A stretch of 64,000 nt of DNA, taken from positions 726,501 through 790,500 of the forward strand of contig CALZFC010000067.1 in NCBI GenBank assembly GCA_945643635.1. Reading direction: 5' to 3'. The notes under the pieces were generated by a model. The model worked only from the letters and a program-made list of their open reading frames with translations. It was not told the origin of the DNA and did not search any database. Origin of the DNA: Allodiplogaster sudhausi. Lineage: Eukaryota > Nematoda > Chromadorea > Rhabditida > Diplogasteridae. A program made the position numbers and the translations under genes. Shown here in pieces: positions 38,911 to 51,610 of the stretch (the first letter of the stretch is position 1; each line of letters starts with the position of its first letter).

Positions 38911-39151
38911 GTTTATGGAACAATTTAGCAAACATTATTTGCTTTTATAACTGATTTTTCAAGTCTGCAGTTCAATATTTTCATTCATGAATTATTTTAG
39001 TCTTTAGAATTGCACCTTCGGACTGACTGGCGAACTTTTCAATGACACGTCTCTTACGACAACACAATCGAACATTATGAAGCTCACGCTGACAGTCGAG
39101 GACGGACGAAATGTCCGCGGCTTCCGCGCTCTTTTCCATGGACCTGCTTAG

Positions 39152-40747
39152 ACAGCTGCTAAAAATTCATGCACACTCGAGAGATCTACAATAAGACTAT
39201 GAGCTTGACCTTCTCCTTAGGTTTTTTGCCAATGACTCCATATCTTGCATGAAATGCGTGTTGAGCGAGAAATTCCAATTCATTGTTCAGGTCGATTTTC
39301 AAAATAAAATACTTTTCGACTGAAATATATCCAAATAGGTGTTAAAAATAACGCTTTTTCATTTGGTTCGGCATCGTTTGGCATAAGTAGGTGCTTTGTC
39401 CTCAAATGTACCGCGCAGAATGTTTAAATGGCAAGAAATTACCTATGACAATTTTTTTTCGTCAAAAAGTGGAACAGACCTTTTTATGAGCCTTACGATT
39501 AGCAATCGATAGAAATGTTCATAATATAGTTTTGACAATTATTAAAATCTTATAGTAATTTGAATATGCTGTGCCAATAAAATGGAAGAAAGTTTTGAAA
39601 ACAAATGTTTTTGAGGATAAATGGTATGTACACATACTTTATTACAAAACTTGATTTAAAAAAATTATCCCTTACACACCCGTGTTCGAGTCTCTAAGAC
39701 TGGCTCTCTTGAAAAAGGTCTTCGGCGAATAAATAATGTTCTGTTTTTTCGCCTTATTTGGTAAGTTGAGTTAGAAACGTTGATTTCAAGCGTCCCGAAG
39801 TCACAAAAATCGCTCTGCTCTGACGATGGGAAAATATCATTTTATTTATCATGTTTGAAAATTATATTCGAACTTCCCGCCATTTTCAAATGAAAACTTC
39901 CCCGCAGTAACACCAGGGCCACCGTGGCCACTACTCGTGCACTTGAATGCATGCATTTCGGTGCGCGCAAGCACCATTGGCCGGCTTTTTTTCTTATTAT
40001 GCCCGCTCACAAGCCAATTGTGCAACCACAAATTTCTGTGGAGAGAGTGCGAAGGGAAGCAGCACAGATGGGAGGATCACAGCCTTTCGAAAAAAAGATA
40101 ACTTTTCACTTCAGTGGTCAAATGCCTATTTTGAATTACTTGACTAACCATAAACATGCGCCGGAGACATCCTATAACAATAAGAGAACAGTGTTTATGT
40201 CAGAGTGAGAGAGAGAGAGACATAGATTGAGAAGAGAGAAAGTGGTGAGCTTGTATGACAGGGACCGCGTCCGTTATCCTTTTATTATTATCTTTTGCTT
40301 CTCAAGCATGATTTCTGCTTTCATTCTGCCCGTGTCTGATAGGCTCATATCTCACTTCTGTCATCCTGTCCTGTAATCTTTTGGTTGTCAAGCATGATTT
40401 CTCCATTCATTCTGTCCGTCTTTGATAGGTTCATATCTAAATTTGTTCCTTTATGTAGCTAAGCTAGTCTCCCAACGGCGACGCTCGCTTCCATTATCAG
40501 CAGACATCAATCGAATAATAATGGGTAAAAGAGGAGGAGTGAAAGATCTGTTGAGGGGAGATCACAAGTCTTATTGGTATCGCTTCAACAGATTTTCCAC
40601 TGGTTATTGGTCTCGCCTCAGCATGTCGTCCTTCCTTGGAAATACGACAGGGGAACTTTCCTTGATTGTGTAAATCTTAAATTTGTTTGTCATGCTCGCC
40701 ACTTAAATTCAGGAGAAATACCTGCACAACGTCTGATCCATAGTTCA
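39152..40747. other. P2/P3 intergenic region
   Basis: It is the mirror of 19150-23170, without the transposons inserted there. A direct repeat of about 75 bp with CAAGCATGATTTCT occurs twice in 40275-40440. The conserved upstream block of P3 is at 40483-40503, about 245 bp from its ATG. No coding exon is seen. Confidence 0.6.
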
Positions 40748-43700
40748 ATGGACGCATCACAGCTACTACTTTTCTGCATCTCGTTGCCAGGTACATATGC
40801 TTCTTGTTTTCTTCATCTCTCATTTTCAGATGCATTACTCTACACGACGTGTACTTCAGAACCGACAAAATTCTGTTACGTAGAATTTTTTTGTACATTT
40901 TCCAACACAATACCTCTGCTTGAAATGTTCGGAAGGTGCTTCAGTTAGAAGAAGATGAAGAAAAACAAACCATTGATATTCAAAATGGCTTTTCAATCCT
41001 ATAACATGCACTTTAACGCTCGCCATAGTGAACTCTATTTTATAGTAAGCATCAAGAAAGTGTTTCATTAGAGAGTTCAAATCAAAAGATATTGGTGTTT
41101 TATATTTTTTTTATTTCATCTATGATCTGCAATTGATTTCTCCTTTTAATTGATACTTCTGTATCTTTAATTATTCGTGGAAGTAATACTGCGAGTGCAA
41201 GTAATTCATGTTTACTGCCGCAATCATCACGCCTCATTTCAGCACTCGTGCTGTCATCATCCTGCCCGCCCTGCTCGGAACCCGTAATAAACGGCGACTG
41301 CTTGCGTATGTTAGCGCCTTAATACTTTAACGACGCCGAAAAGGAGTGCCTTTGCTACGGTGGCCATTTGGTGTCCATTCCTACCGCCGAGGTATTTATC
41401 TTCTCTTATCCACTCAGACACTTTAAAGAAGCTCAAACCTCACTTTTGAACTCATGCTCTTTTGTGTTAATAAAGTAAGGGAAGAAATCGTATGCTTGCA
41501 GTTCTCGGAGTGCAAGGTCTTCATGTTTATAATATATAATACATTATTCAGACAAATTCTAATAGTAACGATTAACTTTCGTGATCTTGACAAACGTGTT
41601 TTATTTCTTCTTTCCAAATCAGATGCGGTGATCCTCTACTGACGCAAATCTCGGATATTGTTGCAGTACAATGAGGCAATTGGATATTATTTCAATTCGC
41701 AAGGATTTAGCCGTGCCTTTATTGGCCTGGCATGTGACCCTGTGGAACACTGGATAGATGGTACTGCGCTGAACTACACAAACTTTCTGTCTCATGTTGT
41801 GTCTTTTATTTTTGTCTCTTATGAAAAATTATGCAGAAAAATAGAACAAATAATGTATCGATAATGCACAGCGAATTTCTTGCAGGCTGAATAGATTGGT
41901 ATGATCTTTCATGTCTACTGGTGGAGAATGGCATAAGCTCATTCTCAGCTATTGCCTCCATTTGTCATCTTCTACAAGTGAATGGTAAGTACAAAGAAAT
42001 AAAGACATGCGTATAGCTATGTACATTCAAAACACATATGTACATCCTTTGCACTTTCGTGCTTTCTGTTTGCTTGCCTAATTCCAAAATTCCCAGAGCG
42101 TTACCCCCTGGGAAGCCCGTTGGCCCTACTGATCTGGCCTGCTCAATTCTATTATGCTTCTATAATAATGATAATAATTCGTCAAAATATACAATTTCCG
42201 TTAAAGACTCCGCTTGTGGCGATTATGAATACGTCGCTACCGACGACAAAAGCTGCGTCAAGATTCATTCAGAAGGGGTATTGGACTTGAATCTTTGAAA
42301 AACGAAGAGATCTACTAAGAAAATGAAAGAGAGACAGAGAGAGCACACATCAAGAAGTGTGGCTTTTTTAAGCCCAAATTTCGAGCACAATACAAATCAC
42401 AAAGAGCGGAATAATTCGTCGCTAATGAGAAAGATGCGCAATATGCTGATAACGAAAAATTCACTGATGTTACATTAAATAAAAAAAACGATGCCTGAAA
42501 ATATTCGTCCATATTCCGATAATTCGGAAATATCTCATAATGTCAGGCAAATTGGAATGATGCTGAGAAGCAATGCCGCAAGGAAGGCATCTTGCTGCCG
42601 TTCATAGCAAAGAGGCGCGTTATATGAAAAATGTTTTTTTCTTCTAATCACAGCTTGTTTCGGTCGCCGTCTTTACTCGCAACCCTGTTCATCATCTTGG
42701 CAGAAGTAAAGATTTCTTGGCAATAATGACTCAGTTATCCTGCACAGTCAACTGTAGATACGACTTTGAAGACTAACAAGAAGATTTATATCCTGGATTG
42801 AACACCAATGACTTTGTGATTACTCAATTAGTCTTCTTCGACTTCGAATTCAATACATAAATCAACACTCAGAAGTAACTAGTATCACTTAATAAATTGA
42901 AGTAGCTGAAATCAATGAATGAGCTAAAATTGAAGGAAAATTAAAGGAGAGAAGAGATTGAGAAGGTGAGAGAGAAAAACTGAGATATATAAAGGAAAGT
43001 TGAGGTATTAGTTCTCAACTGAATGAATGGAAGGGAGATGGAATTGAAATGAGAGAGAAAGAGAGAAAAGAGAGAGAGAAAGAAGGGGAATACCGGATGG
43101 GCCTTGCGCCCTTGGAGTCGGAAGAGAAGAAGCAAGGGAAGAGAAGAAGAGAAAGCGGGGAGAGAGAAGAGTCACCTGACGGCGGCGTCCAACGGACACT
43201 CCTAACGCTCTAGGATTACCCTTAAATCACGGATTGAAGTCCGCACGAGGTTGCAGGAACGAGAGCGCGCCAAGGAAGAGGGGAAAGGGGTTCGACGGGT
43301 AAAAAAGGACTTTGACGCGAAGCCAAACTGGAGAAGGCATTTCGCCAGAGAAAGAAGACAAAAAGACTGGAGAGAAGCATATAAGGGGAAAAGAAGCATA
43401 ATAATGAAGCTTTTAAACATGAGGAACAATAAATAGTAATCGTAACTGAAATGTCATAACACGAACAATAAATAAGGAAAAAGCAACGTCGCGACAGTGA
43501 AGAGAAGGAAACAATAAATGTGAGCCAGCTCGGCCCAAAAAACGACGCTACTCATTGATGTGCATGTTTATAATGGATATACAAAAAGAGCGGGAAATAT
43601 GAAAATTACACTAAAATTACTGTGGCACTATAACTTAGTCATTTCCGATCGCTTCGGAAACACAGCTCTAATGCTAAGATACATATACAAAGACTAATAC

Positions 43701-44480
43701 TGAGAAACGTTAATGCTACTTTGTTCTTTGTTGTGAAGATGAACGAGTTCGTAGCACGAAGGCCCGGCGTGCACATCGGCCTCCTGACTGACGCGAGTGC
43801 TGGCAAGATGGTGTGGAGCGACGAAAGTCACGTCAATTACACCAACTTTGCGAAAGGTTTGAGGAGGTCAGAGCAAAGAACATACCAGAAAATCAATGTT
43901 CGTAAACAACATATTGGCCACTCCGTTGTGCGCCACGTATTTTTCAAGTTCTCAGAAGTTTAAAGAGGCTATCCATGGACCTTATAATCTACTATACTTA
44001 ACTGCTTTGCCAATTATTTTCTTGATTGTTAAGATATAGTTTTTTCCTTAATTATGCCTGCACGCGACCAATGCGTTTTATGACCAGTAGAATGACTGAC
44101 ATCTGATGTTTCACCTAATTACGACCACGCTAATTTATATTCAAATAAACTACGAATGACGTTGGAAGGAAAAAAACAGAAAGGATTAACAATTAAAATT
44201 ATTAATTTAGCTCTCGAACCAAGCAAACCGCGCGCTCGTCCCGATTCGCAAACCTTCTTGGAGACGTCACGTGATAATATACCAGCTCATAATATTTTAA
44301 TTATATTTTAGTAAACAAATAATAACTCTCGAGTACAGTAACTCAAAAATAGAAGAAAACAAATCTTTCTGTCCGTGTGCACTTCTATTTAAAGAAATTC
44401 ACTAAAGAAAATTAGTAGTACGTACTGTAATTCTACCTTTGTTTTCGTCATCTTATAGAGCCCCGCCTCGTCCCCGACGA
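40748..44480 (+). pseudogene. P3: broken lectin gene, 3' part fused to P4 promoter
   Basis: Exons: 1 at 40748-40790 (MDASQLLLFCISLP), 2 at 41243-41391, 3 at 41667 to about 41795, 4 at 41886-41984, 5 at 42207-42277, 6 at 42547-42614, 7 at 43739-43856, trace of 8 near 44057-44075, 9 at 44211-44270, fragment of 10 near 44441-44475. Stops occur in exon 2 (TAA, 41320-41322) and at the first codon region of exon 4 (TGA, 41888-41890). Exon 6 is 7 nt short. Exon 9 has the 11-nt deletion seen in M4, and exon 10 runs straight into the upstream region of P4. Exons 11-12 are absent. An LTR insertion lies in intron 6. Exon 6 donor is GAG|GC. Confidence 0.87.
42656..43662 (+). mobile_element. Probable solo LTR (1007 bp) in P3 intron 6
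   Basis: The element runs TGTTTCGG to GGAAACA (TG...CA ends) and is flanked by CAGCT on both sides (42651-42655 and 43663-43667). The mirror locus in M4 (about 17710-17730) has a single uninterrupted copy of this site. Internal signals fit an LTR: ATATATAAAGG near 42983 and several AATAAA between 43420 and 43520. No gag or pol is present. The family cannot be named from the LTR alone. Confidence 0.8.
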
Positions 44481-44616
44481 TAAGAAAAGAAAAAGTAATG
44501 CTGCCCGTCTCTGCTAGGTTCATATCTTCGTTCTATTATGTCGTCCAAATAGTCACTTGACTCGCCCAACGGCCACTCCTCACCATCAGTTTAAGGCTCG
44601 CTTCCATTATCAGCAG
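44479..44616 (+). promoter_or_regulatory. GATA site and conserved block upstream of P4
   Basis: GATAAG at 44479-44484 (in CGACGATAAGAAAAG) and the conserved block at 44586-44616, 226 bp before the P4 ATG. This is the promoter of the only complete gene copy. In nematodes, GATA factors drive many intestinal genes; intestinal expression here is inference. Confidence 0.5.
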
Positions 44617-44841
44617 GCTTCTTTCGAATAATAATGGGTAGAAGATAAGGGTGAGAGAACGTAGATTAAGAGGATTTGCCTATTTGGTGATTGCATGTTG
44701 TCCTTCCTTGTCCCTCCTTGGAACTATTACCTCGGAACCTTTTCATCGATTTTGTAATTCTTCAAAACGTGTTTTCGGTAAAGTTTGCCTCTAAATTCAG
44801 GAGAAAAACCTGCACGAACTTGCGCACAACTTCATTATCGA

Positions 44842-47800
44842 ATGAACAAATCTCAACTACTTCTTTTCTGCATATCCTTGCCAAGTATGCTTTTTTCTTA
44901 TTCTCTCAGACTCATTATTCCGTTAAACATGTACTACATGTCCACAACGTTTTGACAACAGTAGTTTGGTGAGAATCTGATGTTTTACTAATCTACGGAC
45001 ATATCCTTGTATTTTACTAATCTACGGACATGGCCTGTGAATAAAAATTTTTATTTTGATGTTTTTTCACGTTTCGGTCGAGTTTTCTTTAGGACGCGTC
45101 AGTGGAAAAATGTATAAAAATTTTCTAATTCGTGGGCAATACATTTGTGCGAAATGAACCGATGCTGCTGCTCGGACTGCTGTGCATGTCGTTTACCGTC
45201 AGAACCGACAAAATTCTGTTAAAATATTTTAGGTAGAATATTTTAGTGCTCATTTTTCAACATTATGCCTTTGGTAGTAACTTTTGGAATGGCGCTTCAG
45301 AAGGAAGAAGATGAACAAAACAACTTGAAAGAGTACTATGGATATTCAAATTAACTTTAAAAACTTATATTACTCACATTAACCCTTTCAAATCGCATAC
45401 TAGTAGCACTGCGAGTGCAAGGCTCTTCATGTTTTTGCTGCATACACGACTCATTCTGTTTTCAGCACTCGTGCTTTCATCATGCCCGCCCGGCTTTGAA
45501 CCCGTATTCAGCGGCAACTGCTTCGGTATAATAATGGAAAAATCGTTTCACGACGCAGAAACGGAGTGTGTTGGCTACGGCGGCCATTTGGTGTCCATTC
45601 ATACTGCTGAGGTATTTCTCTTTTCTTAAGAGAGCAAGCATGTCAGTAAGCTTCGAGCCCGGCCTGCGCGGGAAAATTGTCTTCAAATTCATTAATATAA
45701 AACATTTTTCCTACACAACTCGACCGCTCTATTCAATGAGACTAATTTCACGCACCGCTCCAGCACTGAAAATTCATTGAGCCATAAATTCGTCCAAACC
45801 CGGGTTTGTCATCCAATAGGAATTCGAAAGCGCTTAAAATTTCATTTATAAATTCTTCCAAAACCGGGTTTGTCATTGAATAGCATTTCGAAAGCGCATA
45901 AAATTTCACATGTTCTGTTACGATTTCATTTTGATCAAGAAAATTGGCTTTAAATAATTTGAAGGGTCAGCATTCCACTTTATCATCATTTCCCCACCCC
46001 GGAATCATGATAGAAAGAAATTGTCTGCCAAATAGCACCTTTCAAGAAGAATTCGAGAGTACCAATTTTGCTATGACGCGAGCAATGTCGGTAAAAATAT
46101 TGAATTTTCGGTATCGCTTTCATGGATCCATAACTACGCTCACTCTGAATATTACAAAATCATGAATATATTATCTTAGAGCTCTCTACTTACATACTTT
46201 TATTGAAAAGTTCCATTTTTTTACGGGTAATTTCGTTCGGTACAATTATAAGGCTTACAAAACTGCTAAAAAAATATTTCCCCCTGTCTAACCATATACA
46301 GTTAGAAAGGGGAGAAATTTGGTACAAGATAACCCCCCTTTCAATGAAATTCCATACATACATACCATCTTCTGTTATAAGCCATAAGAGTTAGGCCAGT
46401 AGCGTCACAGTCATTTCGCCCAAGAATTCATTGTTTAGTTTATTCGAATTAGAAAGTGTTGTTATCCTAATCTTATGGTTTATAACAAAAGATGGTATCC
46501 ATGAAATTTCATTGAAAGGGGTTCATCGTGTACCAAATATAACCGAGGTATTTCTGCTCTTTTCTTTGGGTTTCAGGCGCGTTAAAGGAGTCCAAAATTC
46601 ACTGTTGAATTCGCACCCTTCCGTGGGAATAAAAGAATGCGATGAAAGCATGTTGTTTAGAGTGACGCAACTACAGCGTACAGAAAATTTTTAATAGAGT
46701 TCGGTTGCCTTTTGTGCTCTTTAAAAAAAGTGTCGCAAAGCCTTCGTGATATTCGCTCTCTCTGTGTGAATTTTGAAGTGCGGATGAATTTAGTTTAACA
46801 TTTCTTCTTACCAGACCAAGTGATGTAGGAACCACAACAGGCGCAAACCTCTAAAATTGTTGCAGTACAATGAAGCAATTCGACGTTATGTGTCTTCGAA
46901 AGGATTTTCCGCCTATATTGGCCTGACGTGCGACCCCAACAGACATTGGCTCGACGGGACTGCGCTAAACTACACAAACCATTTAGATCATGGTATTTAG
47001 ATCAAAAAAATAAATAGTGGAGTAGAAAAGAACATACATATAACGTATCGATGAAGCACAGCGTGTTTCTTGCAGGCTGTTACAGTCCAAGCTACGGCTA
47101 TTTAATGCGGTTTGATGATGGATTCTGGGTGCAGGCCATGCCAGAGGCTTACCAATCCATTTGTCATGTTCCACAAGTGAATGGTAAGTACAAAGAAATT
47201 ATTTAGGTACATTCCAAACACATACACATTTTGCAAGCTTCATATTTCTTCTAAAAGTCCCAGGGTGGCGACCCCTGGGAATTTGAGCCGGCTGGCCTTA
47301 CGGATCTGGCCGGCCCTCAATTCTGTAGTTCTTCTATAATGAGATAGTAATTCTTCTAAATGTATAATTTCCCTTAAAGTGTCTGCCTGTGGCGGTAACG
47401 AATTCATCGCGACCGACGATATCTGCGTCACGTTTCATTCAGACGGGGTATTTCAGAGGAGTCTTAGAAAAGCGAAGAGATTTAGTGAAAGAGGGAGAGA
47501 GACGGAGAACATATCAAGGAGTGCCGTTTACTTTAACAATATTTCGACTAATAAGACAAATCACTATTGGAGTAATAATTCATCGTTGATGACGAGTTAG
47601 AAAAGTTTGTAACCTTCCTCTCTCCATCCCCCATTCTCTCTCTCTCTTTTTCTATACCTGGTAGCAGGCGACAGATGAGTAATATAGTGTAACACGAAAA
47701 AATCGTTAAATTCAATGCACTGAATCTAAATATCCTTTCATATTCTGGTCACCGCTTGTATGTAAGCCTCATTTCTATATAGAAATATCTCGTAATCTCA

Positions 47801-50077
47801 GGCAACTTGGTATGATGCTGAGCAGCAATGCCGAAGGGATCCGTGGACTCATCTTGCTGCCATTCATAGCAAAGAGGCACGACTAAAGATATATATATAT
47901 ATATATATATACCGTATTATCTCTAGTAGTGCCCCCGGGGGCACTATTTTTCGAGAGGGGGGCACTATTAGAGGGGGGGGGTTCTATTAGAGGGAGGGGT
48001 ACTATTTTTCAATGTGATTGGCTAAAAGATTGTAAACAACAATTTATTCCTAACAATAGAGATTTGTAGCTCTTCTTCAATTGAATCATCACCGGAAGAT
48101 CCATTTGACTGTAAATTTTGAATAAATTTGTAATTAATTCATTGGGAAGAGCCTCCAGAATCCATTCGAGGAACATATCGAGCCGAGGTATTAGACTAAT
48201 AAGGGGGGGCACTATTGGAGGGGGGGTTCTATTAGAGGGAGGGGTACTATTTTTCAATACCCTCGCGAGAGGGGGGCACTATTAGAGGGGGGGAGGGGTT
48301 CTAATAGAGGGAAGAAAATACGGTATATATATATATAATCATGTGTTTATTCCCATAAAATGTAAAAAATTTCTTCTAAAGAAATTTAAGATGCATTTAA
48401 TGAGTACAAAGAAACTACCAAGAAACCCTACTACTAAGCCTTCTTTGTTGAAGATGAACGACTTCGTAGCACGGAAGGCCCACGACCTTGGTCACACCCG
48501 CGGCATTCACATCGGCCTCATGACAAACTCGAGCGCTCACCAGAGGGCATGGACCGACGGAAGTCACGTCAACTACATCAACTTTGCTAAAGGTTTGTTT
48601 AGGCCAGAAAAACAAAGATAGCGCAAGGAAATTAATAGTTATCCACTACATACATCTGCAGGCTCTTTTATTTCATAAAATTAAAAAAGCACCATTGACA
48701 AGTTAAGGTAGTTTTTAAGATCCCGGACAGCCTCTTTAAATTCGCTCTCGAGCGCTACCATAGCATACACATTTTATTCGCTCTAGATGCCTACTTTTGT
48801 GCAATGAACACAGGCTTTCCTCTCGACGTCTTTGGCCATTGCACCGTGATGGAGACGGGTCCATCAAGCGGAGAATGGGTCAGCAACAACTGCGGTACCA
48901 GTCGCCTTCCGTACGCATGCACACGACCTGGTTCGCGAGCACAAGCGATATGTAAATATATGATAAAAGATCGAGCTAGGAGGCACATGTATGTATGTCA
49001 TGACGGTACAACTTTAAAAAAAATCCGCATTTGTTGAGTCCCTTTTATGCTAGTATTGGTACACACACCCACTCTGGACATGGCCGAGCATTCTAGCCGG
49101 GAAAAGATACGTGAAAATACATTCAAATAAATTACGGTTGATATTAGAAGAAGAAAAAAATGAATATAGAAGATTCAGTAAAATTTAGAAATTTAGTCTA
49201 CGATCCAAGCAAACCACGCGCGCCCGCCACTTGTCCCGATCCGCAAAGCTTCTTCGAGATGTCACATGTTATTTACTTATTTATTTATTGATGAAAGGTA
49301 ATACGATGTGACAACAATATGACATAATTTGAAATAATAATAATTATTATTATAGATCAACATAATTATCTTTTACTGAAAAATTTACATTCTCGTGTAC
49401 AATTCCTCGTACAAAAAATAGAAAGAAAACAAAACGTTTCTACCGGTGTAAACTTAGAATTAAAAAAAATCACTAATAGAACAAGGTTATGTGCAAGAAA
49501 GAGAGAAAGGGATACTACACAGTGCATATATGTATGTTGTTGTTCCACAGGTTTTTTCGCCGTCTTATCCAGAACCACCAGGTCCGCTTAGCTGTGAATA
49601 CTTCTTAATTGTTACCGAAGGTCAAAATGTTAAGGTATGTGGAGGTTTTTCCTGCATTAGAATAATTTGTTATCAAATCCTTCTAAGCATTTTCCAGATA
49701 ACTATTGAAGATCTCATGCTGAACACCTGTTGCGACAAGCTGGAAATCTTCGATGGAGCATTTGCAATGCAACCGAACGTAACGTGAGTTATTGTTGAAG
49801 CACAAAATTTATCATCAAGAATATTGAATATCTATTGAATAACTTAGTTTAAAATGTTTAATTGTGCAATTGCCTTTTCGAATCGGCGGTTTAATATTTT
49901 CATTCATGCAACATTTTGCCTTAATAGGTACATAATTGCCCTTTCAGACTGACTGGCGAAATCTTCAAGGACATCTCATATACGACAACGCAATCCAACA
50001 TCATGAAGCTCACGCTTACGGTCGAGGACGGACGAAATGTCCGCGGCTTCCGCATCCTTTTCCATGGACCTGCTTAG
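44842..50077 (+). CDS. P4: intact secreted CTLD-CTLD-CUB protein
   Basis: Twelve exons: 44842-44884, 45466-45611, 46866-46992, 47076-47183, 47380-47447, 47802-47876, 48454-48592, 48814-48930, 49197-49267, 49551-49634, 49698-49783, 49948-50077. They total 1194 nt, all phases match, giving 397 residues. Residues 1-20 are a signal peptide (MNKSQLLLFCISLP). CTLD1 spans about 21-141 and lacks WND and EPN/QPD. CTLD2 spans about 144-275 with ATWYDAEQQC, W257, and cysteines at 245, 262 and 271. A Pro-rich linker (276-298) leads to CUB (about 300-395; CCDKLEIFDG, RNVRGFRILFHG). No membrane anchor follows. Intron 6 must use a GC donor (GAG|GCACGA). Calcium-type sugar binding looks unlikely from the missing motifs. 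Role unknown; nematode relatives are often gut-expressed and infection-responsive. Confidence 0.9.
47909..48326. mobile_element. G-tract MITE, copy 5, in P4 intron 6
   Basis: Ends ACCGTATTATCTCTA and GAAGAAAATACGGTAT, next to TA microsatellites on both sides. The interior has G runs and a CCCCCGGGGG palindrome near the left end. It sits 33 bases after the GC donor. Confidence 0.85.
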
Positions 50078-51610
50078 ACGGCGGCTGAAACTCATGCAGT
50101 GCATGTGTGTATGCATATGTACATATGTACATATGTATGCAACTTGTGTTGAACATGTACCACTTTTTGCTTGCCTTTGCGAAAGTATGTAATTGAGAAT
50201 AAAAGTTAGCTGGACATAAATAGAGTTATGTTACTTGCTAGGTAACACTGGAATGCGGGAACACAGGAACACAAGTGGAGACTCGTGAAGACAATGTTTA
50301 TCAAAGGGACAAGGGCTCTTTATTTAGGGTTGGAGATGATGTATGTACTTTTATAGATTGCAGAGAGGCAAGTCAAGGACAGATAGGTATGATAATATTC
50401 TGACGTGATATATCTTCATCTACATTACACCTAGTGTCGATGACTTCATGTCTTTCTTCGTATGCACATACATGCATATACATAGCTTAGGAATTTCACT
50501 TTACCCTCTTTGTCAATGTCTGCAGATAATGGAAGCGAGCCATAAACTGAGGCGTGGCCGTTGGGTAGGTCATGTGACAAGTTGGGCGCCATAAAGGAAC
50601 GAAGTTAGATGTCAAGCTATCAGAGACGGGCAGCATTATTATTTGTGTTATCGCCAGGAATGGCAATGGCTGGAATATTCTAAATTTCATGTGACAATTT
50701 CCACATACACCATGGCAGGAACGGAATACATAGCTAATTTTTTTTTATTTGATATCTTTTTTTCAGGAACAGAGCTTATGTATATACATACATGCGAACA
50801 TTCACAGTAAGATAACAGTGCGAGAGCCAGAGTGAGAGAGAGATGCGTAGAGATAGAGAGGAAACAATTTAGTGAGGTTTTATGACAGGACCACGCCCGT
50901 TATCCTTCCCTGTTATCTTTTGATTCTCAAACAATGTTTCTACATTCTTTCTGCCCATTTCTGATAGGTTTATATCAAACTTCGTTCCTTTACATTGCCC
51001 AACTACTCTCACGACTCACCCAATGGCCACACCTCAGTTTATGACTCACTTCTTTTATCAGCTGGCCTCTATGGAACAGAACTGACTGAAAGAGGAGGAG
51101 GGGAGAAAGACACGTCGAAGCGCGAATAAAAGTAATTGTCTAACTTCATATCTACGTTCCTTTATGTTGCCGAAATTGTCGCAGCAAGTGTAACGATAAC
51201 TGACAAGTTTAACTACATAATTACTGTTTTTTAAACTGTTAATTCGCTTTTCGAGTCAAAGGTGCCGATGGAATGTCCGGCGATATTGCACAGGGAAGAG
51301 AGCGATCGGTGTTTACATAATTACATTCACTTGACCTACCCAACGGCCACGCCTCAGTTTATGGCTCACTTCCATTATCAGCAGGCATCTATGGAACATT
51401 ATTAAAAGGTGAAAGAGGAGGAGGAGTGAAAGAAACGTTGAGGCGAGATTAAAAGTATCCGCCTAATTGGTGTTTGAATGTTATTCCTCCTTGGAAATAC
51501 ACTTTTTAAAATCAATGGTGTAAATCTTCAAAAGGTGCAGTCTTACTAGCCACATTAATTCAGGTGAAATATCATAACAAGGTTGCGTACAACTTCTAAT
51601 CCATATTTCA
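50078..51610. other. P4/P5 intergenic region
   Basis: The stretch 50078-50950 mirrors 8340-9780. It includes a minus-facing upstream block (50523-50553) with no gene behind it. Two plus-facing blocks follow, a degenerate one near 51048-51062 and a good one at 51354-51383, the latter about 227 bp from the former start of P5. No exon is recognised. Confidence 0.55.

Larger units (their letters stand above)
34308..39151 (+). pseudogene. P2: lectin-CUB gene lacking exons 1-2, with exons 7-8 duplicated
   Basis: Exons: 3 at 34308-34443, 4 at 34530-34634, 5 at 34882-34952, 6 at 35254-35328, 7 at 35516-35654, 8 at 35740-35856, 7' at 36976-37114, 8' at 37199-37309, 9 at 37926-37996, 10 at 38243-38326, 11 at 38495-38580, 12 at 39022-39151. 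No signal-peptide or exon 2 sequence precedes exon 3. Exon 6 has CAG to TAG (35275-35277). The exon 8 acceptor is TAA instead of TAG. Exon 8' lost six bases, including a conserved Cys codon. Exon 10 ends AAG|GC. The exon 12 acceptor is CGG, not CAG. The rest is recognisable CTLD1, CTLD2 and CUB. Mirror partner of M5. Confidence 0.87.

Noticed and set aside
42903..43436. Small open frames inside the solo LTR
   Set aside because: They lie in purine-rich LTR sequence bounded by TG...CA ends and target duplications, with no domain.
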